Shown one piece after another: positions 8,829-15,319 of a DNA stretch of 64,000 nucleotides. The translations under genes were made by a program, and so were the position numbers. This DNA is from VXYL01 sp963422285 (GTDB taxonomy: Bacteria > Pseudomonadota > Gammaproteobacteria > Pseudomonadales > Azotimanducaceae). How positions within the stretch are numbered: position 1 is the first letter of the stretch; each line of letters starts with the position of its first letter. The notes beneath the pieces were generated by a model, which had not been told where the DNA came from, did no database searches, and saw only the letters and a program-made list of their open reading frames with translations. Location: positions 248,001 to 312,000 of the forward strand of contig OY729419.2 in NCBI GenBank assembly GCA_963422285.2. The letters are read 5' to 3'.

Positions 8829-9185
8829 ATGCCGAATCTCAACGATGCGATCCAGGCCCTCGATGCGAGCATCGGCGACCTCGTCCGGGAGCATATGCGA
8901 CCCGTTCCAAGGATCCGGCAGCGCTGGTCGGCGGCCTGCTCTTCGGCGACGGTGCCAACGGTCGGTTCAAGGCCTTGTACCGGTGCCTTGGCAAGGTGCC
9001 GCGGGAGGTGAATCCGGGCTGCCGGTGACGGGATTCGCCATTGCCTACGCCGTGAATGGCCGCCAGTACGCGGCGGGCGCACGGGCGGCGCAGCCACTAC
9101 GGGCAGCTTCCTGGGCATGACGCCCGGGCTGAAACCCAGTTTTGGCAATAATCTTTCGCATTCGCTTACCGGACCGATCTGCCGC
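8829..9185 (+). pseudogene. Remnant of a PQQ-dependent (quinoprotein) dehydrogenase
   Basis: Fragments in all three forward frames match the beta-propeller of quinoprotein alcohol dehydrogenases. NDAIQALDASIGDLV (from 8841) resembles the NxxIxALDAxTGDLVW repeat. GGLLFGDGANGRFKAL (about 8931) resembles the GGDxNGRFxALDADTG repeat. VTGFAIAYAVNGRQY (about 9026) and MTPGLKPSFGNNL (about 9117) match the C-terminal ending. Several frameshifts and a large internal deletion separate them, so no functional product is possible. The unexplained stretch 8580-8828 upstream shows no gene. Confidence 0.75.
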
Positions 9186-9225
9186 CGTCGACGCCGCTGG
9201 GCCTACTACCAGTTCGAGAGAGCCG

Positions 9226-10278
9226 ATGCAAAACTGGATACGGATCGCCGTTCTGGCAATTCTGGCCGTCGCCTTGGTATTGGCGGCCGCCACTTGGTGG
9301 GTGACCAGCACCCGCGCCGGCCAGGACTTCGCGCTATCGCGCACGGCTCCGGCGATCTTCCGCGGCGCGCCGGACGCGCAGTACGACGGGCTGCGCATCT
9401 TCCTGTGCGGCACCGCCTCGCCGATGGTGGCGCCCGGACGCGCCCAGGCCTGCGTCGCCATCACCGCCGGTCGCTCCCTCTACCTTGTGGACGCCGGGGC
9501 CGGTTCGAACGCCACCATGCTGTTCGCCAACGAGCCGACGGGGCATCTGCGCGCCATCCTGCTCACCCACTTCCACTCGGACCACATCGCCGGCATCCCC
9601 GATTTCAACCTGACATCCTGGGTGATGGGCCGGGCGGCACCGTTGCGGATACTCGGACCTGCCGGCGTGGAGCGCGTCGTGGCCGGATTCAACGAAGCCT
9701 TCGCCCTGGACCGTGGCTACCGCGTGACCCATCACGGTGCCGAGCTCGTACCGCCGGCCTTGGGCCTACTGCAGGCCGAACCAGCGACGCTTGGCGCCGT
9801 CGTGGACGAAGACGGGCTGACGATAAGCGCGTTTGCCGTCGATCACGCGCCCATCGCCCCGGCCTACGGCTACCGCTTCGACTACCGCGGCCGCTCCGTC
9901 GTGGTCAGCGGCGATACCGTGGCGACCCAGAGCCTGGTAGCGGCAGCGAGAAACGCGGACCTGCTGCTGCACGATGCCCTGTCGCTGCCCATCGTGCGCA
10001 CCCTGGAAGTCGCTGCCCGGGAAGCGGGGGCCATGCGGCAAGCGAAGATACTCGCGGACATCCCGAGCTACCATGCTTCGGCTGCGGAATTGGGTGCGCT
10101 AGCCGAGAGCGCCGGGGTGCGAATGCTGGCGCTGTACCACTTCGTGCCCGCGCCCTGGAATTATCTGATGGAGCGGATGTTCCAACGGGATCTGCCCGAC
10201 GACGCGGTGCTGACCCGGGATGGTATGGTGTTCGAGCTGCCAAGCGGCACCAGCGCGATCCATGTCCGCGAGCCTTGA
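9226..10278 (+). CDS. Metallo-beta-lactamase-fold hydrolase, membrane-anchored
   Basis: A 350-residue protein starting at ATG 9226. Residues about 5-25 are hydrophobic (IAVLAILAVALVLAAATWW), giving an N-terminal membrane anchor or uncleaved signal, so the enzyme should be periplasmic. The zinc ligands are visible: LTHFHSDHIAG (HxHxDH), VVVSGDT (bridging Asp) and YHFVPAP (final His). The overall pattern resembles ribonuclease Z/arylsulfatase-like members of the fold, which are often phosphodiesterases or lactonases in this location. The substrate cannot be told. It stands alone between two pseudogenes. Confidence 0.85.
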   Translation: MQNWIRIAVLAILAVALVLAAATWWVTSTRAGQDFALSRTAPAIFRGAPDAQYDGLRIFLCGTASPMVAPGRAQACVAITAGRSLYLVDAGAGSNATMLFANEPTGHLRAILLTHFHSDHIAGIPDFNLTSWVMGRAAPLRILGPAGVERVVAGFNEAFALDRGYRVTHHGAELVPPALGLLQAEPATLGAVVDEDGLTISAFAVDHAPIAPAYGYRFDYRGRSVVVSGDTVATQSLVAAARNADLLLHDALSLPIVRTLEVAAREAGAMRQAKILADIPSYHASAAELGALAESAGVRMLALYHFVPAPWNYLMERMFQRDLPDDAVLTRDGMVFELPSGTSAIHVREP

Positions 10279-10377
10279 TGCGCTGATCCCGAACGACGGA
10301 GACCTCGCCAATCCCTTCGCTGGCTGACCAGGCTCGGCGACAGGCCCATGGCCTGCGGACGCGATTTGCGAACGCGG

Positions 10378-10660
10378 TCAGCCCCTGTCGCCGAGAGGAA
10401 TGCAACGCAAGCCTTGCAGATCCTCCCCGCAAGCGGCCCCCGGCTTCTTGCGTACCCGCCGCTCGGCAGTGTCCTCGTCGACGATCTCGATGCGTCCCCG
10501 GAACTCGTCGCCCGGTTCTAGTTGGACACCCACGCACTGGCTCGGCCAACTGTATCCAGGCTCGCCTTCGAACCACTTGCAATCGAACGTCGCGGTTTGC
10601 CTCGTGTGGCAGCCCCCAACCGAGGGCTGCCACGATGACTAGGCAGCTATGCAGTCTCAT
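10378..10660 (-). pseudogene. Small secreted protein, one frameshift
   Basis: From ATG 10660 the frame begins MRLHSCLVIVAALGWG, a signal-peptide-like start. It then loses sense after a run of five C (10613-10617 on the plus strand). Removing one base of that run joins it to a frame reading TFDCKWFEGEPGYSWPSQCV, EPGDEFRGRIEIVDED and ending at the stop at 10378. The rebuilt product would be about 93 residues with several Cys residues. No family is recognised. It may be a pseudogene or contain a homopolymer base error. Confidence 0.45.
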
Positions 10661-11078
10661 AGGCAGGAGCCTAGCCACTGCGCAAGCAACATCTACCCTC
10701 GCACCGCATGATACCGGCACCACCAAGAGAGGTTCCCGAACCGATGAGGGACACGACAGCACCCTCAACGCATGCGCCCAGTACGGGGTCGCGCCCGCTG
10801 CTTCCCGAGCCGGTGCAGCCCGAAACCGAGACGCATCCGTTCAGTTGCAAACAGCGCGCTGCCAGCGCAATCCGCCCCCATACCAGCACTGACTATCGCC
10901 ACACTGATCTCCTGTTGACTAGCCCTGTCGATTGGAAGAACGCAACACCGCTTGAGAAGTCCATGCCCTTCTTAGATCGAATGCTTCCAAGTCTGATCTT
11001 TCTTACGCTGCTTAGGCATATATATCCGGCTGCCAACCAGAAGCGTCCGCTGCCCTGTTCTGCGCTACTATTGACCGC
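10661..11078. other. Intergenic stretch without recognisable gene
   Basis: Forward and reverse frames here give only short, composition-driven reading frames without start signals or recognisable motifs. It separates the frameshifted secreted-protein gene from the haloalkane dehalogenase fragment. Confidence 0.5.
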
Positions 11079-11180
11079 ATGGCCACAGCCCCGCGCGCCC
11101 CGGACGACCGCTTCGCCGATCTCGTCGGCTATCCGTTCGCACCGAACTGCGTTGGCGTTGCGGACCCCGACGGCAACGAG
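11079..11180 (+). pseudogene. 5' fragment of a haloalkane dehalogenase gene
   Basis: ATG 11079 opens 34 codons including RAPDDRFADLVGYPFAPN. This closely follows the N-terminal pattern RTPDERFADLPDYPFAPxY of haloalkane dehalogenases (alpha/beta hydrolases). Homology stops exactly where the conserved repeat begins at 11181, so the gene was cut by the repeat-bounded element. The rest of the enzyme is not found on the other side of the element. Confidence 0.65.
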
Positions 11181-11346
11181 AATAGAGGAATGCGAAAGAT
11201 CCTCACGAATGTGCTGCGAAAGACGGTGCGCAATTCGCGTCGGTAGTCGCTGGCTATGCCGCGAGAGTCGGGATATTCCGACCTTTGCCGGAATCGTGCG
11301 GAATCAGACGGAATCCGGCGGAACGGCGCGGCAGCCGCGCGATCCC
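11181..11346 (-). repeat. Conserved 3' repeat, copy A
   Basis: Read on the minus strand, it follows the end of the virion morphogenesis gene by about 6 bases. It holds three GATTCCG words at 10-base spacing, then GGCAAAGGTCGGAATATCCC (forming ATTCCG/CGGAAT with the last word). The end has TTTCGCAGCACATTCG and TTTCGCATTCCTCTA. It is nearly identical to copy C, in inverted orientation. Confidence 0.8.
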
Positions 11347-11352
11347 GCTGCC

Positions 11353-11772
11353 TCAGCCGAGGGCGTCGATCAGGTAGCGGGCGACGATGTCGCGGATGTC
11401 GTCCTCGTCCTCGTCGGAGAGGCCGAGGAACGGGCGCGCGGGGATGTCGCCCCAGGGGATGGGCGCGCCGCGCTTCGTGGCGCCGAACTGGTGGGTGCCG
11501 GCGCGCTTGTCCGGCGAGCCGACCTCCACCTCGCCGCTCCCGGCCCGGTAGGCGAGAGTGCCGCCCAGGTAGCCGTGCTCGGTCAGGATGCGGTCGGCGT
11601 TGCGCGTCTTCGTCGTTTCCGACAGGGGCGCCCAGGGCGCGCCGTCCGGGCCCTTCTCGTCCTCGAAGCGGTCGCGGGTGGAGCCGAGGAGCGCCTCGCC
11701 GATGTCGCGCATGAGCTGGCGGGCCAGCGCCCTGCGGACTTCGGCGTCTTCGAACTCGACGTCGATTTTCAC
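11353..11772 (-). CDS. Phage virion morphogenesis protein (Mu gpG-like tail completion)
   Basis: The 139-residue product starts at GTG 11772, 6 bases after the stop of the upstream gene. It shows the family pattern of phage virion morphogenesis/tail completion proteins: RFEDEKGPDGAPWAPLS, then TKTRNADRILTEHGYL, a middle strand VEVGSPDKRAGTHQFG, and the C-terminal IPARPFLGLSDEDEDDI. In Mu-like phages it acts in head-tail joining. It is the only full-length structural gene in module A. A 27-codon relic of the same gene, with its middle deleted, lies at 14430-14513. Confidence 0.75.
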   Translation of the reverse strand: MKIDVEFEDAEVRRALARQLMRDIGEALLGSTRDRFEDEKGPDGAPWAPLSETTKTRNADRILTEHGYLGGTLAYRAGSGEVEVGSPDKRAGTHQFGATKRGAPIPWGDIPARPFLGLSDEDEDDIRDIVARYLIDALG

Positions 11773-11777
11773 GGGCG

Positions 11778-12080
11778 TCAGGGCCAGGCGGGCGGCCCGT
11801 CCTCGGGATAGGGCAGGCCGCCCTGCATCTTGTCGAGCCAGTTCGGCCCCAGGCCGTGGTCCCGGCGGAACGCCTCGTAGTCGTCTCCGTATCTGGCCCG
11901 CAGCTCGTCGCGGATGCTCTTGTCGCGCAGGGCCCGGGCCTCGCTCCGCTCCAGGTCGGCGGCGACCTCCTCGTCGCTCATGCCGAACGCGGCCATCCTG
12001 CCCTCGCCGCCGGCGTGCCGGAACACGACCGTGTCGACGCCGCGCTCGTCCACGAACCGCCTCAGAACCTCGACCGTCAC
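11778..12080 (-). CDS. Small acidic protein of the phage module, unknown function
   Basis: A 100-residue product starting at GTG 12080, overlapping the TGA of the ADP-ribosyltransferase fragment (GTGA). It contains MSDEEVAADLERSEARALRDK and a C-terminal YEAFRRDHGLGPNWLDKMQGGLPYPEDGPP. No family is recognised. It occupies the same slot as the 109-residue protein at 14098-14427 in module C (between the transferase and the virion morphogenesis gene) but is not visibly related to it. Confidence 0.55.
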   Translation of the reverse strand: MTVEVLRRFVDERGVDTVVFRHAGGEGRMAAFGMSDEEVAADLERSEARALRDKSIRDELRARYGDDYEAFRRDHGLGPNWLDKMQGGLPYPEDGPPAWP

Positions 12081-12296
12081 AGCTCCTCCATCTCGACCAC
12101 GGTTTCGCCGTCCTCGACGTAGACCGTCCGCACCAGGAACCGCGTCCACGCGCGGAACAGCACCTCGTCCTCGGCCGGGAAGGCGGCCCAGTCGGCCACA
12201 CGCCTGCCGCGGCGGGACCGTACCATGAACCGCGTGTTGCCGCCGAACCCCTTGCCTGTGTCGGCGGACGCGCTGGTGAACGCGGCCTCGGCGACA
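12077..12296 (-). pseudogene. ADP-ribosyltransferase domain, 5'-truncated
   Basis: Only the last 70 or so residues of an R-S-E class ADP-ribosyltransferase remain. EAAFTSASADTGKGFGGN matches the STS strand. FPAEDEVLFRAWTRFLV matches the strand carrying the ExE motif, here with Asp between the Glu residues. The Arg-bearing first half is missing: the repeat of module B is joined directly before codon AEAAF at 12296. The corresponding full domain is at 13560-14105 on the other strand. Confidence 0.65.
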
Positions 12297-12440
12297 CTAG
12301 AGGAATGCGAAAAAAGAACGCGAATGTGCTGCGAAAAACTCTGCACACATGAATGTCTTGCGAAGAGAGGTCGAACGGCGGTTGGGATATTCCGACCTTT
12401 GCCGGAATCGTGCGGAATCCGGCGGAACGGCGCGGAGCGG
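12297..12440 (-). repeat. Conserved 3' repeat, copy B
   Basis: It shares with copies A and C GCGCCGTTCCGCCGGATTCC, GGCAAAGGTCGGAATATCCC, TTTCGCAGCACATTCG and the terminal TTTCGCATTCCTCTA. It has two rather than three GATTCCG words. It carries an extra CTTCGCAAGACATTC word before the TTTCGCAGCACATTC word, so the right half also looks like a short array. It is more diverged than A and C. Confidence 0.75.
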
Positions 12441-12509
12441 GTCCGGGCGGGGGCTGGACGGGACGGGTTCCTTCGTCGGCCGGCGCACGAGGCCGGGACG
12501 CCGGGAGTT

Positions 12510-12914
12510 TCAGTACAGCACCGGGCTGTAGACGCGGGTGCCGTCCTCGAGGCGGCCGTAGTCGTTCTCTTCCGGGGGCGCGGGGATCCGTGTCGGCTCG
12601 ACGCGGCGCAGCGCCGGCGGCAGGCGGTGTCGGTCTCCCGGCGTTCGGCCGTCGGGATCGGGTTCGGCCAGGATGGGCCAGTAGACCACGCCGAGCAGCG
12701 CCAGGAAGTCGCGCGGGTCGCGGCCCGGGTCGTGGAGGACGAGGGCGCCGGGGACGCTGCCCAGCAGCACCGGCGGCTTCCGGGCGAGCAGCTCTTGCAG
12801 CCAGGGCACGTGCCAGTGGTCGCCGTCCACCGTGCCGGCCTCGTCGTCCCAGCGGATGGTGCGCAGCTCGCGGCCGCGCATTCGGTCGGGCATGCGGATG
12901 GCGTGCATGGTCAT
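12510..12914 (-). CDS. Hypothetical protein of phage module B
   Basis: A 134-residue product starting at ATG 12914, overlapping the stop of the upstream MuF/zincin fragment (ATGA). It contains IRWDDEAGTVDGDHWHVPWL and PGALVLHDPGRDPRDFLALL and is rich in Pro and Asp toward the end (PAPPEENDYGRLEDGTRVYSPVLY). No family is recognised. Position suggests a small phage or mobile-element protein downstream of the head protein. Confidence 0.5.
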   Translation of the reverse strand: MTMHAIRMPDRMRGRELRTIRWDDEAGTVDGDHWHVPWLQELLARKPPVLLGSVPGALVLHDPGRDPRDFLALLGVVYWPILAEPDPDGRTPGDRHRLPPALRRVEPTRIPAPPEENDYGRLEDGTRVYSPVLY

Positions 12915-13264
12915 GGGTCGTAATGGAACAGCACACCGAGCACCAGGTCAAGCATCAGCGGGTCTTCGCGCGCCAGTTCGTGGAGCCACTCCCAGCCGAA
13001 GGACTTCTCCAAGGTGTACTCCGTGGCCCGCGCGAGGACTTCCAGGGGATCGCCGCTGTCGCCGTCGTAGCGGCGTCCGAAGTAGGCGTCGACGTAGTCG
13101 TCCTCCTGGCCGACATGGCCCGGGTAGCGCTCCAGCGGCAGTATCGGATCGCGGGAGCCGTCGGGCCGCGCGGTGCGCCGGCGGTGCTCCGCGGCGAACA
13201 GCCTCTGCAGTCCGGGCATGGCGCGCTGCAGGTGGTGGACGTACTCGTGCAGGGCGGTCCCGGC
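12911..13264 (-). pseudogene. C-terminal fragment of a MuF-like head protein with zincin motif
   Basis: The frame is open up to the junction with module C. It reads GTALHEYVHHLQ, an HExxH zinc-protease-like motif, then DDYVDAYFGRRYDG, LARATEYTL and EDPLMLDLVLGVLFHYDP at the end. This pattern occurs at the C-terminus of phage head morphogenesis (MuF) proteins with a metallopeptidase-like tail. The N-terminal part is absent, because the opposite-strand module C begins immediately upstream, so no start codon fits. Confidence 0.6.
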
Positions 13265-13265
13265 G

Positions 13266-13559
13266 TGACGGCTTCGCCGATCCGCACGTCAATCCCGCCT
13301 ACGCCAAGGTGCTGCGCGCCGCCGGCCTCGGCTCCGCCGACGAGCTGGGCCGCGCCGCCCTCCGGCGGATCGCGGCGATCCGGGCCCTCGGCCGGCGCAC
13401 GAACGGCTTCCGCGACCTCGCCCCGGAGGCGCGCGGCGTCCCGGACGGCGGACGTCGACGCCGTCCGCCGGCTGCTGGCGCGCCGCGCCGAACTGCTCGA
13501 GAACGAGATCGTCCCCCGCGTCCGCAGGGCGAAGGCCGCGGCCTGGGGGATGCCGCGGC
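13266..13559 (+). pseudogene. MuF-like head protein fragment fused upstream of the ADP-ribosyltransferase, frameshifted
   Basis: Two forward frames carry neighbouring pieces of one protein. FADPHVNPAYAKVLRAAGLG through FRDLAPEAR lies at about 13271-13430, and DVDAVRRLLARRAELLENEI through AWGMPRHGN at about 13460-13567. A single-base shift separates them near 13435. A second shift near 13567 leads to the third frame, RYARYLASGRRKAAAGFERHGM, of the next entry. It is probably the N-terminal portion of the same MuF-ADP-ribosyltransferase gene, now broken twice. Confidence 0.55.
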
Positions 13560-14105
13560 ATGGGAACGCGGTACGCTCGCTATCTGGCGAGCGGCAGGAG
13601 GAAGGCGGCCGCGGGCTTCGAGCGGCACGGCATGACGGACCCCGAACTGGCGTCGGGATACGCCTACACCACGAGCGATCGTCCCTGGGGCTACCGTCTC
13701 CTGAACGAGGCGCTGCGCGACGCGGAAAGGCCCGGCGGCCCGCCGCTCCCCAAGCGCTACGACGACTATCGCCGCACGCTCGACGACGCCCTCGACCGGC
13801 TCCCGGACCATTCGGCCAGGGGACTGAAGCGCGGGACCACGCTGACCCCGAACGAGATCGCGGGCTACGTTCCGGGTTCCGTCGTGACCGAGGCCGCGTT
13901 CATCAGCGCCAGCGTGGGCCGGGGCTTCGGCGGCAACGTGCGGTTCACGATCCGCAGCCTGCACGGCAAGCGCATCGACGGGCTCTCCCGCTATCCGTCC
14001 GAGCGCGAGGTGCTGTTCCGGGCCGGAACGCGGTTCCGCGTGCTGAGTAGCCGGAGAGAAGGAGGTCTCACGAAGATAGAACTGGAGGAGGTCGACGATG
14101 CCTGA
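13560..14105 (+). CDS. ADP-ribosyltransferase domain protein (phage MuF-associated)
   Basis: A 181-residue frame with an R-S-E class ADP-ribosyltransferase domain. Residues about 91-95 LKRGT hold the candidate NAD-binding Arg. EAAFISASVGRGFGGN (about 115-130) is the STS strand. LSRYPSEREVLFRAGTRFRV (about 143-162) bears the ExE catalytic pair (E-R-E). Such domains are joined to head proteins of Mu-like phages and to toxins and modify host proteins. The ATG at 13560 may not be the true start, since the sequence upstream in other frames looks like the rest of the same gene. It overlaps the next gene by 8 bases. Confidence 0.65.
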   Translation: MGTRYARYLASGRRKAAAGFERHGMTDPELASGYAYTTSDRPWGYRLLNEALRDAERPGGPPLPKRYDDYRRTLDDALDRLPDHSARGLKRGTTLTPNEIAGYVPGSVVTEAAFISASVGRGFGGNVRFTIRSLHGKRIDGLSRYPSEREVLFRAGTRFRVLSSRREGGLTKIELEEVDDA

Positions 14106-14427
14106 GATCATGAATCCGGATGGAACCTGGACGAAGACGACCAAGGCCGAATACATCGAACGGTTCGGCGAAGAGGATTGGCGCGAGCTAACGATCCCGC
14201 CCGTCCCCGAGTCCGAGATGACGGAGTTCGAGCGGTACATGACCGACAAGATGCAGAGCGAGGCGGAGGTCAGCGTCGCCCTGCGGAAGGCGGGAATCGA
14301 GTCTCTCGACGACCTGCCGGTCGAGGGCGACGACGAGATCCTGCCCGCCGGCGACCTGTCGGACTTCGCCCCGAAAGAATACGACCACGAACTGGCCGAC
14401 AGGCTCTACGGCGGCAAGAAGGCCTGA
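14098..14427 (+). CDS. Hypothetical acidic protein of phage module C
   Basis: A 109-residue product from ATG 14098 with GGAGG placed 8 bases upstream, inside the end of the transferase gene. It starts MPEIMNPDGTWTKTTKAEYI and contains ESEMTEFERYMTDKMQSEAE. The C-terminus is acidic (EGDDEILPAGDLSDFAPKEY). No family is recognised. The overlap with the ADP-ribosyltransferase gene raises the possibility of an immunity or accessory protein, but nothing in the sequence shows this. Confidence 0.6.
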   Translation: MPEIMNPDGTWTKTTKAEYIERFGEEDWRELTIPPVPESEMTEFERYMTDKMQSEAEVSVALRKAGIESLDDLPVEGDDEILPAGDLSDFAPKEYDHELADRLYGGKKA

Positions 14428-14429
14428 CC

Positions 14430-14513
14430 GTGCCCGGCGCCGCCATCCGCGTCCAGTTCGACGACGCCGAAGTCCGCAGGGCGCTGGCCCGCCTGATCGA
14501 CGCCCTCGGCTGA
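14430..14513 (+). pseudogene. Virion morphogenesis gene with its centre deleted
   Basis: The 27-codon frame reads IRVQFDDAEVRRALAR and then LIDALG. These are the first and last segments of the 139-residue protein at 11353-11772 (VEFEDAEVRRALAR ... ARYLIDALG). In the intact copy the two joining points share GCCCGC, so deletion between short direct repeats explains the relic. It lies 2 bases after the stop of the upstream gene. Confidence 0.7.
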
Positions 14514-14516
14514 GGC

Positions 14517-14677
14517 CGCGGGATTGCGCCGTTCCGCCGGGTTCCGTCTGATTCCGCATGATTCCGGCAAAGGTCGGAATATCCCGACTCTCGCGGCATA
14601 GCCAGCGACCACAGACGCGAATTGCGCACCGTCTTTCGCAGCACATTCGTGCGGATCTTTCGCATTCCTCTATTCTA
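14517..14677 (+). repeat. Conserved 3' repeat, copy C
   Basis: It starts just after the TGA of the deleted virion morphogenesis gene. It matches copy A almost base for base in inverted orientation, down to the outer end CATTCCTCTATTCT. It carries the same array of GATTCCG-type words with 10-base spacing and the same paired TTTCGCA words. Confidence 0.8.
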
Positions 14678-14891
14678 GGCGCAGCTTCGATTCGTGGTCC
14701 AGATATACCCCCCGCGCATGCCGAAAATCCAGAGCGTCGTAGGCAACGACTCGACCGTACATCGGCACGGCGACGCGCAGCGATTGCTCATTCAAGACCA
14801 CGGCAGAGTGGAACGCGCCGTGCAGGAAGTGGCCGAACAGGCCCGCCAACGCCAATACGCCTACGGCCACCAACCTAGTTGCCCAAATCAT
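14670..14891 (-). CDS. Membrane protein of unknown function, cut by repeat copy C
   Basis: From ATG 14891 a 73-residue frame starts with one membrane segment (LVAVGVLALAGLFGHFL). It continues as SAVVLNEQSLRVAVPMYGRV, which looks like the beginning of a beta-rich domain. The stop codon is supplied by the outer end of repeat copy C, so the protein is probably truncated. The ATG overlaps the TGA of the 35-residue membrane protein upstream (ATGA), indicating one transcript. Confidence 0.5.
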   Translation of the reverse strand: MIWATRLVAVGVLALAGLFGHFLHGAFHSAVVLNEQSLRVAVPMYGRVVAYDALDFRHARGVYLDHESKLRLE

Positions 14892-14995
14892 GGACGAAGG
14901 ATAAAAAACAGGAAAGCGCCTAATGCGACAAGGAGGAGGATGCCAACCACTACCAGAATAGCCGTGGTTTGAACAGGTATGACGGGGAATGTCAT
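14888..14995 (-). CDS. 35-residue single-span membrane protein
   Basis: ATG 14995 opens MTFPVIPVQTTAILVVVGI followed by more hydrophobic residues and FFILRP, ending in a stop that overlaps the next start. Nearly the whole chain is one membrane helix. AGG lies 6-8 bases upstream. The coding start is repeated 85 bases upstream (15049-15090) as a degenerate copy that would read MFSIMPVQTT. Function unknown. Confidence 0.5.
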   Translation of the reverse strand: MTFPVIPVQTTAILVVVGILLLVALGAFLFFILRP

Positions 14996-15090
14996 AGCAA
15001 GCCTACTTTGTTGACGAGGTGTTGATGGACGCTGCGCGAGGCAGCGTAGTGGTTTGAACCGGCATGATGGAGAACATCGCAGCAAGAGTA
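14964..15090. repeat. Imperfect 42-bp direct repeat pair
   Basis: 14964-15005 and 15049-15090 match at about three quarters of positions (GTGGTTTGAAC...GG...ATGA...AGCAAG). The first copy is the start of the 35-residue membrane protein gene on the minus strand. The second gives a similar N-terminus without the membrane helix, suggesting a partial gene duplication. The remaining part of the 324-base gap up to 15319 shows no gene. Confidence 0.5.
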
Positions 15091-15319
15091 TGGATCAGCC
15101 AATCTCTCAGGCACCAGCAACCGGCAGTGCTTCCGTCTGAAATTCACGCAGGCCGCTGCAGGCGTTATCGAAAACCGCCTGCGCCTGTGCATCTTGTGCT
15201 TGCGCGGGAGCACGACAGCACGGATTGCAAACGGAGACGCTACCCTGCATGCGGCCGGGCCTGCGCGATCGTCCACTGCCCACGCGCTGGACAGCGACCG
15301 AACATGGTACGGTTGGGCA

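Larger units (their letters stand above)
11181..14677. mobile_element. Composite of three 5'-truncated Mu-like phage modules with shared 3' ends
   Basis: Three modules lie side by side: A (12296 down to 11181), B (about 13264 down to 12297) and C (about 13266 up to 14677). Each ends downstream of its last gene in the same 145-165 base repeat, and each is broken inside a gene at its 5' edge. A and C point outward, so the repeat forms long terminal inverted repeats of the whole block. B abuts A head-to-tail, and B and C meet at their broken 5' edges. The genes are MuF-like head protein, ADP-ribosyltransferase domain and phage virion morphogenesis protein. No transposase or integrase is present. 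Confidence 0.6.

Noticed and set aside
10708..11811. Forward open frame of 367 codons before and over the phage module
   Set aside because: It crosses the dehalogenase stub in another phase and the virion morphogenesis gene on the other strand; no motifs.
12353..14050. Long forward frame of 565 codons through the phage block
   Set aside because: It covers genes on the opposite strand and only its 13445-13567 part reads like a head protein; the rest is Arg/Gly-rich noise.
15060..15135. AATCTCTCAGGCACC resembling the 3' end of a glycine riboswitch
   Set aside because: The preceding aptamer helices are not present and the next gene is a sulfotransferase, not glycine metabolism.
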